Below, piece after piece: positions 43,980-52,457 of a DNA stretch of 64,000 nt. Below the pieces are notes generated by a model that worked only from the letters and a program-made list of their open reading frames with translations, was not told the origin of the DNA and made no database searches. The DNA lies in NCBI GenBank assembly GCA_020099315.1, contig CP083650.1, positions 4,898,001 to 4,962,000 of the forward strand, read 5' to 3'. Source of the stretch: Citrobacter europaeus. GTDB taxonomy: Bacteria; Pseudomonadota; Gammaproteobacteria; Enterobacterales; Enterobacteriaceae. The stretch's first letter is position 1; every line of letters begins with the position of its first letter. The translations under genes and the position numbers were made by a program.

Positions 43980-45311
43980 ATGAGTTCGTTATATCAGTCA
44001 ATGGTTGCCGTCATTGAACAATCCATCACCCCGCTCGCCGGCAAGTTAGGGCAGCAGAAGTATGTGATTGCAATTCGTGACGGTTTTACGGCGGCGCTGC
44101 CGTTTATGATCATCGGCTCCTTCATGCTGGTGTTTATTTTTCCGCCGTTCTCTGCCGATACCACCAACAGCTTTGCCCGGGGCTGGCTCGATTTCTCGGC
44201 AACGTATCGTGAACAGCTGATGCTGCCGTTTAACCTCAGCATGGGTGTTATGACGTTCTTTATCTCCGTGGGCATTGGCGCCAGTCTGGGCCGTCAGTTT
44301 AACCTCGATCCGGTGATGTCTGGCCTGCTGGCCTTTATGGCGTTTTTACTGGTTGCTGCGCCGTATGCCGAAGGTAAAATCTCGACGCAGTATCTTTCCG
44401 GTCAGGGGATCTTTACCGCGCTCATCACCGCCATATACTCCACCCGCATGTATGCATGGCTGAAGCAGAATAACGTGACAATCCGCCTGCCGAAGGAAGT
44501 ACCGACCGGCGTCGCGCGTTCTTTCGAGATCCTCATTCCAGTACTGGTGGTGATTGCGACCCTGCATCCGTTGAACCTGTTTATCGAAGCACAAACCGGG
44601 ATGATCATCCCGCAGGCGATTATGCACCTGCTGGAGCCGCTGGTTTCCGCTTCAGACTCACTGCCCGCTATTCTGCTTTCTGTTCTGCTGTGCCAGATTT
44701 TCTGGTTTGCCGGCATCCACGGCTCATTGATCGTAACCGGCATAATGAACCCGTTCTGGATGGCGAATCTGTCCGCTAACCAGGCCGCTCTGGCGGCGGG
44801 CGCGGCGCTGCCTCACGTCTATCTGCAAGGTTTCTGGGATCACTACCTGCTGATTGGCGGCGTTGGTTCGACTTTACCGCTGGCATTCCTGCTTCTGCGC
44901 AGTCGCGTCGCCCATCTGCGTACTATCGGCAAAATGGGAATTGTGCCTAGTTTCTTTAATATCAATGAGCCTATTCTGTTTGGTGCGCCAATCATCATGA
45001 ACCCGATGTTGTTCATCCCGTTTGTCTGCGTCCCACTGGTCAACGCCGTGTTGGCCTATAGCGCCACCAAACTCGGCTGGCTGGCACAAGTGGTTTCGCT
45101 GACACCGTGGACCACGCCTGCGCCGATCGGTGCTTCCTGGGCCGCGAACTGGGCATTAAGCCCGGTGGTGATGTGCTTTATCTGTATGGCGATGTCAGCG
45201 CTGATGTACCTGCCATTCCTGCGTGCTTACGAACGTTCTTTGCTGAAAACCGAAGAGCAAAAAGCCCAGGATGCAGTCTCCGTGGTGAACGCTGCCCGTA
45301 GCAACTCATAA
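43980..45311 (+). CDS. PTS EIIC, lactose/cellobiose family
   Basis: A 443-residue membrane permease of the CelB/ChbC/LacE family with about ten hydrophobic segments. Typical features are the QILFWFAGIHGSLIV-like block (here CQIFWFAGIHGSLIV) with the substrate-site His, and FNINEPILFGAPIIMNP with the conserved Glu. Its stop leaves only 20 bases before the glucosidase start. Confidence 0.95.
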   Translation: MSSLYQSMVAVIEQSITPLAGKLGQQKYVIAIRDGFTAALPFMIIGSFMLVFIFPPFSADTTNSFARGWLDFSATYREQLMLPFNLSMGVMTFFISVGIGASLGRQFNLDPVMSGLLAFMAFLLVAAPYAEGKISTQYLSGQGIFTALITAIYSTRMYAWLKQNNVTIRLPKEVPTGVARSFEILIPVLVVIATLHPLNLFIEAQTGMIIPQAIMHLLEPLVSASDSLPAILLSVLLCQIFWFAGIHGSLIVTGIMNPFWMANLSANQAALAAGAALPHVYLQGFWDHYLLIGGVGSTLPLAFLLLRSRVAHLRTIGKMGIVPSFFNINEPILFGAPIIMNPMLFIPFVCVPLVNAVLAYSATKLGWLAQVVSLTPWTTPAPIGASWAANWALSPVVMCFICMAMSALMYLPFLRAYERSLLKTEEQKAQDAVSVVNAARSNS

Positions 45312-45331
45312 TGAATCAAGGAGTCAGAACA

Positions 45332-46714
45332 ATGAGATACCGTTTTCCTGAAAACTTCTGGTGGGGCAGTGCCTGCTCAGCGCTGCAAACCGAAGGGGAT
45401 AGCCTGAACGGCGGCAAAAGCCAGACCACGTGGGACGTGTGGTTCGATCGTCAGCCAGGTCGTTTCCATCAGGGGGTTGGCCCGGCAACTACCTCGACCT
45501 TTTATCAGCACTGGAAACAAGACATCGCATTGCTCAAACAGCTGAAACACAACAGCTTCCGTACGTCTCTGAGCTGGTCGCGACTGATCCCGGACGGTAC
45601 CGGCGAGGTTAATCCTGAAGCTGTCGATTTCTATAACAACATCATCGACGAGCTGCTGGCACAAGGTATTACGCCATTTATCACCCTGTTCCACTTCGAT
45701 ATGCCGATGGTGATGCAGGAGAAAGGCGGCTGGGAAAACCGTGAAGTGGTCGAGGCGTTTGGCCGCTACGCACAGACCTGTTTTACATTGTTCGGCAACC
45801 GGGTTAAGCACTGGTTTACCTTTAACGAGCCAATTGTCCCGGTAGAAGGCGGCTATCTGTATGACTTCCATTACCCTAACGTAGTGGATTTCAAACGTGC
45901 AGCCACCGTGGCGTATCACACCGTACTGGCGCATTCCACGGCGGTTCGGGCGTATCGTGGCGCAAACCATGACGGTGAAATCGGCGTGGTGCTGAATTTA
46001 ACGCCTTCCTATCCACGCTCACAAAATCCGGCGGATGTGAAAGCCGCACACTATGCGGATCTGCTGTTTAACCGCAGCTTCCTCGATCCGGTGCTGAAGG
46101 GTGAATATCCGGCAGATTTGGTCGAACTGCTGAAAGAGTACGATCAATTACCGGCATGCCAGCCGGGCGACCGCCAGTTAATCGCCGAGGGCAAAATCGA
46201 TCTGCTCGGCATCAACTACTATCAGCCGCGTCGAGTCAAATGCCGTGATAGCGCCGTCAACCCGGATGCACCGTTTATGCCGGAGTGGCTGTTTGATTAT
46301 TACGAAATGCCGGGTCGGAAAATGAATCCTTACCGTGGCTGGGAAATTTATGAGCCGGGTATTTACGATATTATTACTAATCTACGTGATAATTATGGTA
46401 ACCCGCGCTGTTTTATTTCGGAAAACGGTATGGGAGTCGAGAATGAGCAGCGTTTTATTCAGCAAGAGCAAATCAACGACAGCTACCGTATTGAATTTGT
46501 TGCTGAGCATCTCAAATGGCTACATAAAGGAATTAGCGAAGGGTGTAATTGTCTTGGCTACCATATGTGGACCTTTATTGATAACTGGTCATGGCTCAAC
46601 GGCTATAAAAACCGCTACGGCTTTGTCCAGTTAGATTTAGAAACGCAAAAACGTACGGTGAAAAAGAGCGGCGAATGGTTTGCCCACACCGCCGAAAATA
46701 ACGGATTCGATTAG
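45332..46714 (+). CDS. GH1 6-phospho-beta-glucosidase
   Basis: A 460-residue family 1 glycosidase that splits the phosphorylated disaccharide or aryl-glucoside brought in by the PTS. Acid/base Glu166 in FTFNEP and nucleophile Glu364 in FISENGMG are both present, as is the EIYEPGIYDII stretch. Start at the ATG of MRYRFPENF with AAGGAG eight bases upstream; a longer frame from 45311 lacks its own site. The phosphate-binding position cannot be confirmed from reading alone, but gene context makes the 6-phospho substrate very likely. Confidence 0.94.
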   Translation: MRYRFPENFWWGSACSALQTEGDSLNGGKSQTTWDVWFDRQPGRFHQGVGPATTSTFYQHWKQDIALLKQLKHNSFRTSLSWSRLIPDGTGEVNPEAVDFYNNIIDELLAQGITPFITLFHFDMPMVMQEKGGWENREVVEAFGRYAQTCFTLFGNRVKHWFTFNEPIVPVEGGYLYDFHYPNVVDFKRAATVAYHTVLAHSTAVRAYRGANHDGEIGVVLNLTPSYPRSQNPADVKAAHYADLLFNRSFLDPVLKGEYPADLVELLKEYDQLPACQPGDRQLIAEGKIDLLGINYYQPRRVKCRDSAVNPDAPFMPEWLFDYYEMPGRKMNPYRGWEIYEPGIYDIITNLRDNYGNPRCFISENGMGVENEQRFIQQEQINDSYRIEFVAEHLKWLHKGISEGCNCLGYHMWTFIDNWSWLNGYKNRYGFVQLDLETQKRTVKKSGEWFAHTAENNGFD

Positions 46715-46726
46715 GAAGAGAACAAC

Positions 46727-47029
46727 ATGATTGCATTAGAAGAAGCAGTAATGGAAATCATCGTCAATGCCGGACAGTCCCGCAGTCTGTGCTTCGAAGC
46801 GCTGCACGCCGCGCGTGCCGGGAACTTTGACGAAGCGAAAAGCCTGCTTCGTGAGGCTGACGGCTACGCCCGTCAGGCTCATCACATGCAAACCAAATTG
46901 ATTGAACAGGACGCCGGGGAAGCCCGGCAACCAATGACATTGATTATGGTGCATGCGCAGGACCACTTAATGACGTCGTTATTAGCCCGCGAACTGTCAG
47001 AAGAAATTATTCATCTGTATCAGCGTTAA
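46727..47029 (+). CDS. PTS EIIA, lactose/cellobiose family
   Basis: A 100-residue trimeric helical EIIA. The phosphorylated His is in MVHAQDHLMTS (His76). Starts 13 bases after the glucosidase stop with GGAAGAG upstream. It is the last soluble PTS gene of the operon, in the unusual order EIIB-EIIC-hydrolase-EIIA. Confidence 0.95.
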   Translation: MIALEEAVMEIIVNAGQSRSLCFEALHAARAGNFDEAKSLLREADGYARQAHHMQTKLIEQDAGEARQPMTLIMVHAQDHLMTSLLARELSEEIIHLYQR

Positions 47030-47235
47030 TCGTTAATTAAACATTCAACAACGGAGAAAGCATTACGATTAAATAAAACAGTCCTGTACCCGTTATTAAA
47101 ACAGAAAAATCAACTTGTTTTGGTGATAGCAAATTCAACCGAGACGGGATGGTTATTATCTTAAAATAAATTAATGCACACGCTTATTCAGAATGCTCCG
47201 CGCGAACTGAAGGGTAAAGTGTCGATGAGATAACC

Positions 47236-48615
47236 ATGAACATGATAAAAAAACTTCCAGTCACGCTGGCGGTAGTCGCCGCGCTGTGCCCAATTTCTGT
47301 CCTCGCACAGGAATTCACACAAGAACAAATCGATGCCATCGTCGCCAAAGCAGTCGATAAAGCGCTGGCGGAGCGTCAGGCGAAAATGGACGCTGCCGTC
47401 GCGAAAAAAACCGATGTTATTAACGAGCCGCAAAGCGCGGCGCAATCGCCGGATATGGCGATTCCGTTCGGTGTGAAATTCAGCGGCTATGCACGTTACG
47501 GCGCGCATTTCCAGAGCGGCGATCAGAAATACGTTGGCGTCGATGGCTCCTACAACGGTGCTTCCGCCATCGGTCGTTTAGGTAACGAAGGCAACGGCGG
47601 CGAGTTCCAGCTATCGAAAGCGTTCAAAAGCGACAACGGCGCAATCTGGGACATTAACGTGATGATCGACCACTGGGGCGACGAAGTTAACCTGAAAAAA
47701 GCCTACGCTGGCGTCACCAACGTCCTGGAATCCAATCCCAACGCCTATATCTGGGCAGGCCGTGACTTCCACCAGCGTCCGCAACAGGGTATCAATGACT
47801 ACTTCTGGATGAACCACGACGGCCAGGGCGCTGGGGTGAAGAACTTCGACATCGGCGGTGTACAGTTTGATGTCGCCACCGTTGCCGCAGTTGAATCTTG
47901 CAGCCCGGAAGTGATGGAGGACGAAGCTAACCCATCGCGTATTACCTGTACCGGCGGTTCCGGCACCGGCGATAAAGGCAACTACGCGGTGACGTCAAAA
48001 ATTCACAATATGAAAGTGGGCCCGCTGGATCTGGAGATCTACGCCAACTACGGTTTTGACTCCAAAGCCGTCGAGAGCGATGACCGCCTGAAAGCCTGGC
48101 AGGGTGCCTTCGTGTTGAGCCACACCAACGACAGCGGCGTGAATAAAGTGATTGCCCGTTATTCTGATAACTCTGACAACAGCGTCTATAACAAAACCGA
48201 CGACCTGACCACGGTTTACGCCAGCTTCGAGGGAAGCCATAAGTTTACCCGCCAGGCGCAGGTGGAATACCTGTTAGCGTTCCATGATTACGACAACAGC
48301 GCCGATAAGAGCGATAACCGTAAGAACTACGGCGCGATTGTGCGTCCAATGTACTTCTGGAACGACGTTCACTCCACCTGGCTGGAAGCGGGCTATCAGC
48401 GGGTTGATTATGACAACGGCGGGGATAACCACGGCTGGAAGCTGACGCTGTCGCAGAATATGTCGATCGCTATGGGGCCGGAGTTCCGCCCGATGCTGCG
48501 CTTCTACGTCACTGGCGGCAAGGTGGATAACGATCGCACCGCGCGGGTGAACGGCACGTCAGACGAAACGTTGGACGACTTTAACCTTGGCGCCATGTGG
48601 GAAGCATGGTTCTGA
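47236..48615 (+). CDS. LamB-type carbohydrate porin
   Basis: A 459-residue outer-membrane porin of the LamB/ScrY/BglH group. Signal peptide ends CPISVLA before QEF; the mature protein starts with a coiled-coil-like segment (about 25-55, QEQIDAIVAKAVDKALAERQ) as in ScrY and BglH, then the 18-stranded barrel with FSGYARYGAHF at its start and the C-terminal terminal Phe (MWEAWF). It would admit oligosaccharides for the PTS upstream. Gap of 206 bases from EIIA without a clear terminator; start could also be the ATG six bases later. Confidence 0.93.
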   Translation: MNMIKKLPVTLAVVAALCPISVLAQEFTQEQIDAIVAKAVDKALAERQAKMDAAVAKKTDVINEPQSAAQSPDMAIPFGVKFSGYARYGAHFQSGDQKYVGVDGSYNGASAIGRLGNEGNGGEFQLSKAFKSDNGAIWDINVMIDHWGDEVNLKKAYAGVTNVLESNPNAYIWAGRDFHQRPQQGINDYFWMNHDGQGAGVKNFDIGGVQFDVATVAAVESCSPEVMEDEANPSRITCTGGSGTGDKGNYAVTSKIHNMKVGPLDLEIYANYGFDSKAVESDDRLKAWQGAFVLSHTNDSGVNKVIARYSDNSDNSVYNKTDDLTTVYASFEGSHKFTRQAQVEYLLAFHDYDNSADKSDNRKNYGAIVRPMYFWNDVHSTWLEAGYQRVDYDNGGDNHGWKLTLSQNMSIAMGPEFRPMLRFYVTGGKVDNDRTARVNGTSDETLDDFNLGAMWEAWF

Positions 48616-48630
48616 TTAGTGAGCCGTGAA

Positions 48631-48687
48631 GTGCCGGATGCGGCGAGAACGCCTTATCCGGCCTACGATGACAGCGCCATCCGGCGA
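48631..48687. repeat. REP/BIME pair
   Basis: Two facing REP units (GTGCCGGATGCGGCG ... GCCTTATCCGGCC and the partner CAGCGCCATCCGGCG) between the convergent porin and nepI genes. Confidence 0.85.
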
Positions 48688-48700
48688 ACAACACAGGAGT

Positions 48701-49894
48701 TTATTGCATACCCTTTATGCGAACTTTCGCTGCCACCAGAAGCGCCGTCAGCAGCATCAGGCTGCCGGAGAGCATCAGGGGCGACAGCAGTCCGAGGTTA
48801 TCGAGCGCATAGCCTCCCACTGCTGCCCCGCAGGTATTGGCAAGCTGGATCACGGCGACCTGGACGGATCCGGCTTTTTCTGCCTGATCGGCAAGCGAGC
48901 GGGTGATCCACGTCGACCAACCGACCGGTACCAACGCAAACGCCAGTCCCCAGATAATCGCAATGCCTGCCGCCACAACTTTGTCGCTGCCCCACAGAAT
49001 CAGGACCAGCGCGCTGAGCGCCAGCACCAGCGGCGCACCGGCTAAGGCCAGTTTTACCGAGCGCTTCAGAATTACCGAGGAGAGCGACGTCCCGACAAAG
49101 CTGGCGATACCAAAACTCAGCAGCACCAGCGTCAGGCCATCAACGCCAAAGCCCGCCAGATTCATATAGATCGGACGAATATAGGTAAAGAAGGCGAACT
49201 GCCCGGCAAAGGACATGAAGATGGCAATCATCCCGGCCATCACGCCCGGGCGCTGCAGCAGACTGAACATGTTTTGTTTCTGATGCGAAGGTTCGCCCGG
49301 CAGCGAAGGCAGCGCTCTCACCACCCATATGGTACACAACACCCCCATTACCGCCGCCGCGTTAAACACGTTGCGCCAGCCGATAATGCCGCCCAAAAAG
49401 CTCCCCAACGGCGCGGCAATCACCAGCGCGATTGAAACTGCGCCAAAAATCACCGACAGCGCTTTCGGTACCGTACGTGCGGGAACCAGACGCATGGTCA
49501 GCGACGCCGACATCGCCCAGAAACCGCCAAGTGCCAGACCGAGGCAGGCACGGCCAACGAGCAACAGCGAAAAAGAGTTGGCAAAGGAAACCAGCAGGCA
49601 GGAGAGCGTTAGCAGCACCGAAAACAGGATCACCACGTAGCGACGATCGGTCGCCTGAATAATTTGCGTCACAAACAGGCTGGCGAACATGGCGACAAAC
49701 GCAGTCACGGTCACCGATTGTCCGGCAACGCCTTCAGAAATCCCCAGATGCTGCGCCATCGGCGTTAACAGGCTAACGGGCAGAAATTCAACGGTTATCA
49801 GGCAGGCAACGCAGAACGCCACGGCAAATACCGCCGACCAGTTCGGGCGGACATTTGCCTCAGCGCGGGATTTTTGTTCAACAGCTTCACTCAT
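48701..49894 (-). CDS. nepI: Purine ribonucleoside efflux pump NepI
   Basis: A 397-residue major facilitator superfamily exporter of inosine and related ribonucleosides. Twelve membrane segments; the DHA1-type motif region shows QATDRRYVVILF and GRACLGLALGGFWAMSAS. The sequence follows E. coli NepI (YicM) closely, in length and block pattern. Confidence 0.95.
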   Translation of the reverse strand: MSEAVEQKSRAEANVRPNWSAVFAVAFCVACLITVEFLPVSLLTPMAQHLGISEGVAGQSVTVTAFVAMFASLFVTQIIQATDRRYVVILFSVLLTLSCLLVSFANSFSLLLVGRACLGLALGGFWAMSASLTMRLVPARTVPKALSVIFGAVSIALVIAAPLGSFLGGIIGWRNVFNAAAVMGVLCTIWVVRALPSLPGEPSHQKQNMFSLLQRPGVMAGMIAIFMSFAGQFAFFTYIRPIYMNLAGFGVDGLTLVLLSFGIASFVGTSLSSVILKRSVKLALAGAPLVLALSALVLILWGSDKVVAAGIAIIWGLAFALVPVGWSTWITRSLADQAEKAGSVQVAVIQLANTCGAAVGGYALDNLGLLSPLMLSGSLMLLTALLVAAKVRIKGMQ

Positions 49895-49979
49895 TTTGTT
49901 ACCTGCGTGGGGTTATTGTAGAAAAGTTACGCAGTGTAACATTAAATTTGTGACGTATTTAACGTTTTGACAACTATTC

Positions 49980-50058
49980 CCCGGATGCCGGCTGCGCCTT
50001 ATCCGGCTTACGATTGAACCTGTTTGTAAGCCTGATAAGCGTAGCGCCATCAGGCATC
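49980..50058. repeat. BIME of two REP units
   Basis: CCGGATGCCGGCTGCGCCTTATCCGGC and TGATAAGCGTAGCGCCATCAGGC face each other across a short spacer between nepI and yicN. Confidence 0.85.
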
Positions 50059-50062
50059 ACTA

Positions 50063-50515
50063 TCAGTGCAGCCAGTGCACGCCATCTTCGGGCTGGAAAA
50101 AGGCGTTATAGCGCATCTGAAACGCATTAAGCTCCTGCATATCCGGCTCCATCTCGCGCAGAAATCCGAGCGCCAGACGCACCTGCGCGTCGGTAATCGG
50201 TGCAGCCAGCCGGGCTTTTTGCAGCCAACGGTGCCACTGCAGCAGATTCTGCTCACTGCCGTCGACAATCACGATTTGCCAGATCAACAGCACCTGGGCG
50301 GCATTTTGCAGATGTGATTCATCCGGGCGGTGCAGGTACTGTAAAAAAGCCTCACCCTGTACTTTTCCCATCTGATCGATCATCGATTCTACCGGCACGA
50401 CATCAATATTCAGTCGCTCGCTCAGACGACGAATTGCCCGCCGCGACCCGGACGTCAATACCCGAAAACCCACCACAAAAACAACCACCAACGTGGCCAG
50501 CATTATCCAAATCAT
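50063..50515 (-). CDS. yicN: Conserved membrane-anchored protein YicN
   Basis: A 150-residue protein of unknown function with one N-terminal membrane segment (MIWIMLATLVVVFVVGFRVL) and a soluble helical part ending AFFQPEDGVHWLH, matching E. coli YicN. Start at the ATG 20 bases from the end of the IclR gene; the frame is open for 29 more codons but they overlap that gene. Confidence 0.93.
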   Translation of the reverse strand: MIWIMLATLVVVFVVGFRVLTSGSRRAIRRLSERLNIDVVPVESMIDQMGKVQGEAFLQYLHRPDESHLQNAAQVLLIWQIVIVDGSEQNLLQWHRWLQKARLAAPITDAQVRLALGFLREMEPDMQELNAFQMRYNAFFQPEDGVHWLH

Positions 50516-50535
50516 TAATGACGATACCCGCCTGC

Positions 50536-51291
50536 TTAAACTAATTTTTCCGAGAGTGACTGGCAGGCTTCGCGCACCCACTGTGAATATTGTGGAATAC
50601 AATCTTTAGGCATTTGTAATTCAACGCCGCTGATACTTATTGCCGCAATTACTTCTTTATTACGATTAAATACCGGTGCAGCAATGCAATAGATGCCAGG
50701 GGAGTCCTCGGCGTTATCAAATACCCAACCCTGCTCGCGGATTTTGGCAAACTCTTTCATCAACGCTTTTTTGCTGGTAATGGTGGTATCTGTATACTGC
50801 GGCAATTCCTCATTCGGTAACAGTTCATCTATTTTATCCTGCGGCAGCCAGGCACAAAGCGCTTTCCCCACACCGGAGCTGTGCATCGGTAACTTTTTAC
50901 CGACCCAGGTACGAATACTAATAGCCTGAGTGTTTTCCAGCTTCATGAGATAAATTGGGGCAACTTCATCCAGTATGCCCAGATGGCAGGTCAGGTCCGT
51001 TTGCTCACGCAGTTTTTCCAAAACTGGAAGCGCTGCATTACGGATATCAAACTGTTCCAGCGAACGATTCCCCCATTCATACAGCTTTAGTCCCAAAAAG
51101 AAACGCCCCTTTTCCAGGCGCAAAAGATGATGCTCAACAAGGGCATTTAGCAACGAGGATGTGCTGCTTTTGGGTAATCCCAGATCCTGCTGAATCTGGC
51201 TGAACGTCGCCCCAGGGGAATTGAAAAGGTAATTACAGATTTTTACTGTCTTATCCAATGCGGGAACAGAGGTCGTAATGTCTTGGTTCAT
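50536..51291 (-). CDS. IclR-family transcriptional regulator
   Basis: A 251-residue regulator: winged helix at about 15-75 (GATFSQIQQDLGLPKSSTSSLLNALVE) and an IclR effector domain with the family pattern SSGVGKALCAWLP and IAAISISG. Divergent from the aldolase/dehydratase/transporter cluster across a 245-base spacer with repeated operator-like boxes. Most likely represses that cluster; the inducer would be the sugar acid or a keto-deoxy intermediate. Confidence 0.92.
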   Translation of the reverse strand: MNQDITTSVPALDKTVKICNYLFNSPGATFSQIQQDLGLPKSSTSSLLNALVEHHLLRLEKGRFFLGLKLYEWGNRSLEQFDIRNAALPVLEKLREQTDLTCHLGILDEVAPIYLMKLENTQAISIRTWVGKKLPMHSSGVGKALCAWLPQDKIDELLPNEELPQYTDTTITSKKALMKEFAKIREQGWVFDNAEDSPGIYCIAAPVFNRNKEVIAAISISGVELQMPKDCIPQYSQWVREACQSLSEKLV

Positions 51292-51455
51292 GCGCTATTA
51301 ATCTTTTTTTATTCATAGACTCTGCACAGTATACCGCAATCACTTTTCTCAGGAATGCGGCTTTTTTGCACATCTGCAAATGAGCTCCATTCCCTAAATG
51401 TCAATTCCCCAAACTCGATCCATCTCACAATTGTTCGTTTTTTCCGCAAAAAGCA

Positions 51456-51523
51456 TTGACGAACGATTTGGATATTTGCTGTACTAACTTCAACATACAG
51501 AACACAAGTTCCACATACAGAAC
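51456..51523 (+). promoter_or_regulatory. Promoter and two direct-repeat operator boxes of the sugar-acid cluster
   Basis: TTGACG at 51456-51461 and TGTACT at 51480-51485 (18-base spacing) form a possible promoter. Two copies of TTC[A/C]ACATACAGAAC follow at 51489-51503 and 51509-51523, exactly 20 bases apart, overlapping the likely start of transcription. They suit an IclR-type repressor bound on one helix face. Confidence 0.6.
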
Positions 51524-51536
51524 TAGGGGAGTGGCA

Positions 51537-52436
51537 ATGTTGAACGTTTTCAAAGGTATTTTCCCGCCAGTACCGACCATCGTTGACGATAACGGTGAAT
51601 TGGATCGCGCAGGAATGGCAGCAATGATTGACCATGTTATTAGCAATGGTGCTGACGGTATGTTGATTCTGGGCAGCGGCGGCGAATTCTCACATTTATC
51701 GTCTGAGCAAAGAAAACAGATTGCAGAATTTAGTCTGCAACATGTTGCCGACAGAGTTCCAGTTCTCATCGGTATTGCCTGCGCGAGCACTGCGGAAACT
51801 ATCCAGCTTGGAAAACACGCCGAAAACGCGGGGGCACAAGGAGTACTGGTAGTTAACCCCTATTATGCAAAACTCAGCGATGAGGCCCGCTTTACGCATT
51901 ACAAACGGATCGCAGAAGCGTTAAGCATCCCAGTCTTCTTATATAACTTTCCAGAGCTAACCGGTCAGGATATTGGTTTAAACGTCATCACCCGTCTTGC
52001 CCGTGATGTACCAAATATCGTCGGTATTAAAGACACTATTGATAACATTAGCCACACAAGGGAAATTATTAATCGAGTTCACTGTTTTCGCCCAGATTTT
52101 ATCATTTTCAGCGGTTATGACGAATATTTACTTGATACATTACTACTGGGTGGACATGGCGGAATTCCGGCAACCTTTAACTTTGCGCCTCATATTACGC
52201 GGGGAATTTATCAGGCTGTTCAACAAAACGATCTTGCTACAGCCAAAACGCTTCAACAACAACTTGCCGGATTATCACCTTTATATGCCTTAGAACAACC
52301 TTTCTTCGGCGTTATAAAAACCGCCATAAAATTAAGTGGTGTGGACATATCTACCGCAGTTGTCCCTCCTGCATTACCGTTAGATAAAGAAAAAATAGCG
52401 CAGGTTAAGAGTATTTTGACCCGTATCTCGGTATAA
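51537..52436 (+). CDS. Dihydrodipicolinate-synthase-family aldolase (2-keto-3-deoxy acid, YagE-like)
   Basis: A 299-residue class I aldolase of the DapA/NanA fold. Best remembered match is E. coli YagE/YjhH, which cleave 2-keto-3-deoxy sugar acids to pyruvate and an aldehyde. Shared blocks: LGSGGEFS, VVNPYY (catalytic Tyr), FLYNFPELTGQDIG, IVGIKDTID (Schiff-base Lys) and GYDEYLLDTLLLGG. Start at the ATG with AGGGGA upstream; the frame is open further but includes the operator. First gene of the cluster. A 2-keto-3-deoxy-aldonate is the likely substrate; which one is not resolved. Confidence 0.88.
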   Translation: MLNVFKGIFPPVPTIVDDNGELDRAGMAAMIDHVISNGADGMLILGSGGEFSHLSSEQRKQIAEFSLQHVADRVPVLIGIACASTAETIQLGKHAENAGAQGVLVVNPYYAKLSDEARFTHYKRIAEALSIPVFLYNFPELTGQDIGLNVITRLARDVPNIVGIKDTIDNISHTREIINRVHCFRPDFIIFSGYDEYLLDTLLLGGHGGIPATFNFAPHITRGIYQAVQQNDLATAKTLQQQLAGLSPLYALEQPFFGVIKTAIKLSGVDISTAVVPPALPLDKEKIAQVKSILTRISV

Positions 52437-52457
52437 ACCAGCATGAGAGCAATGATA

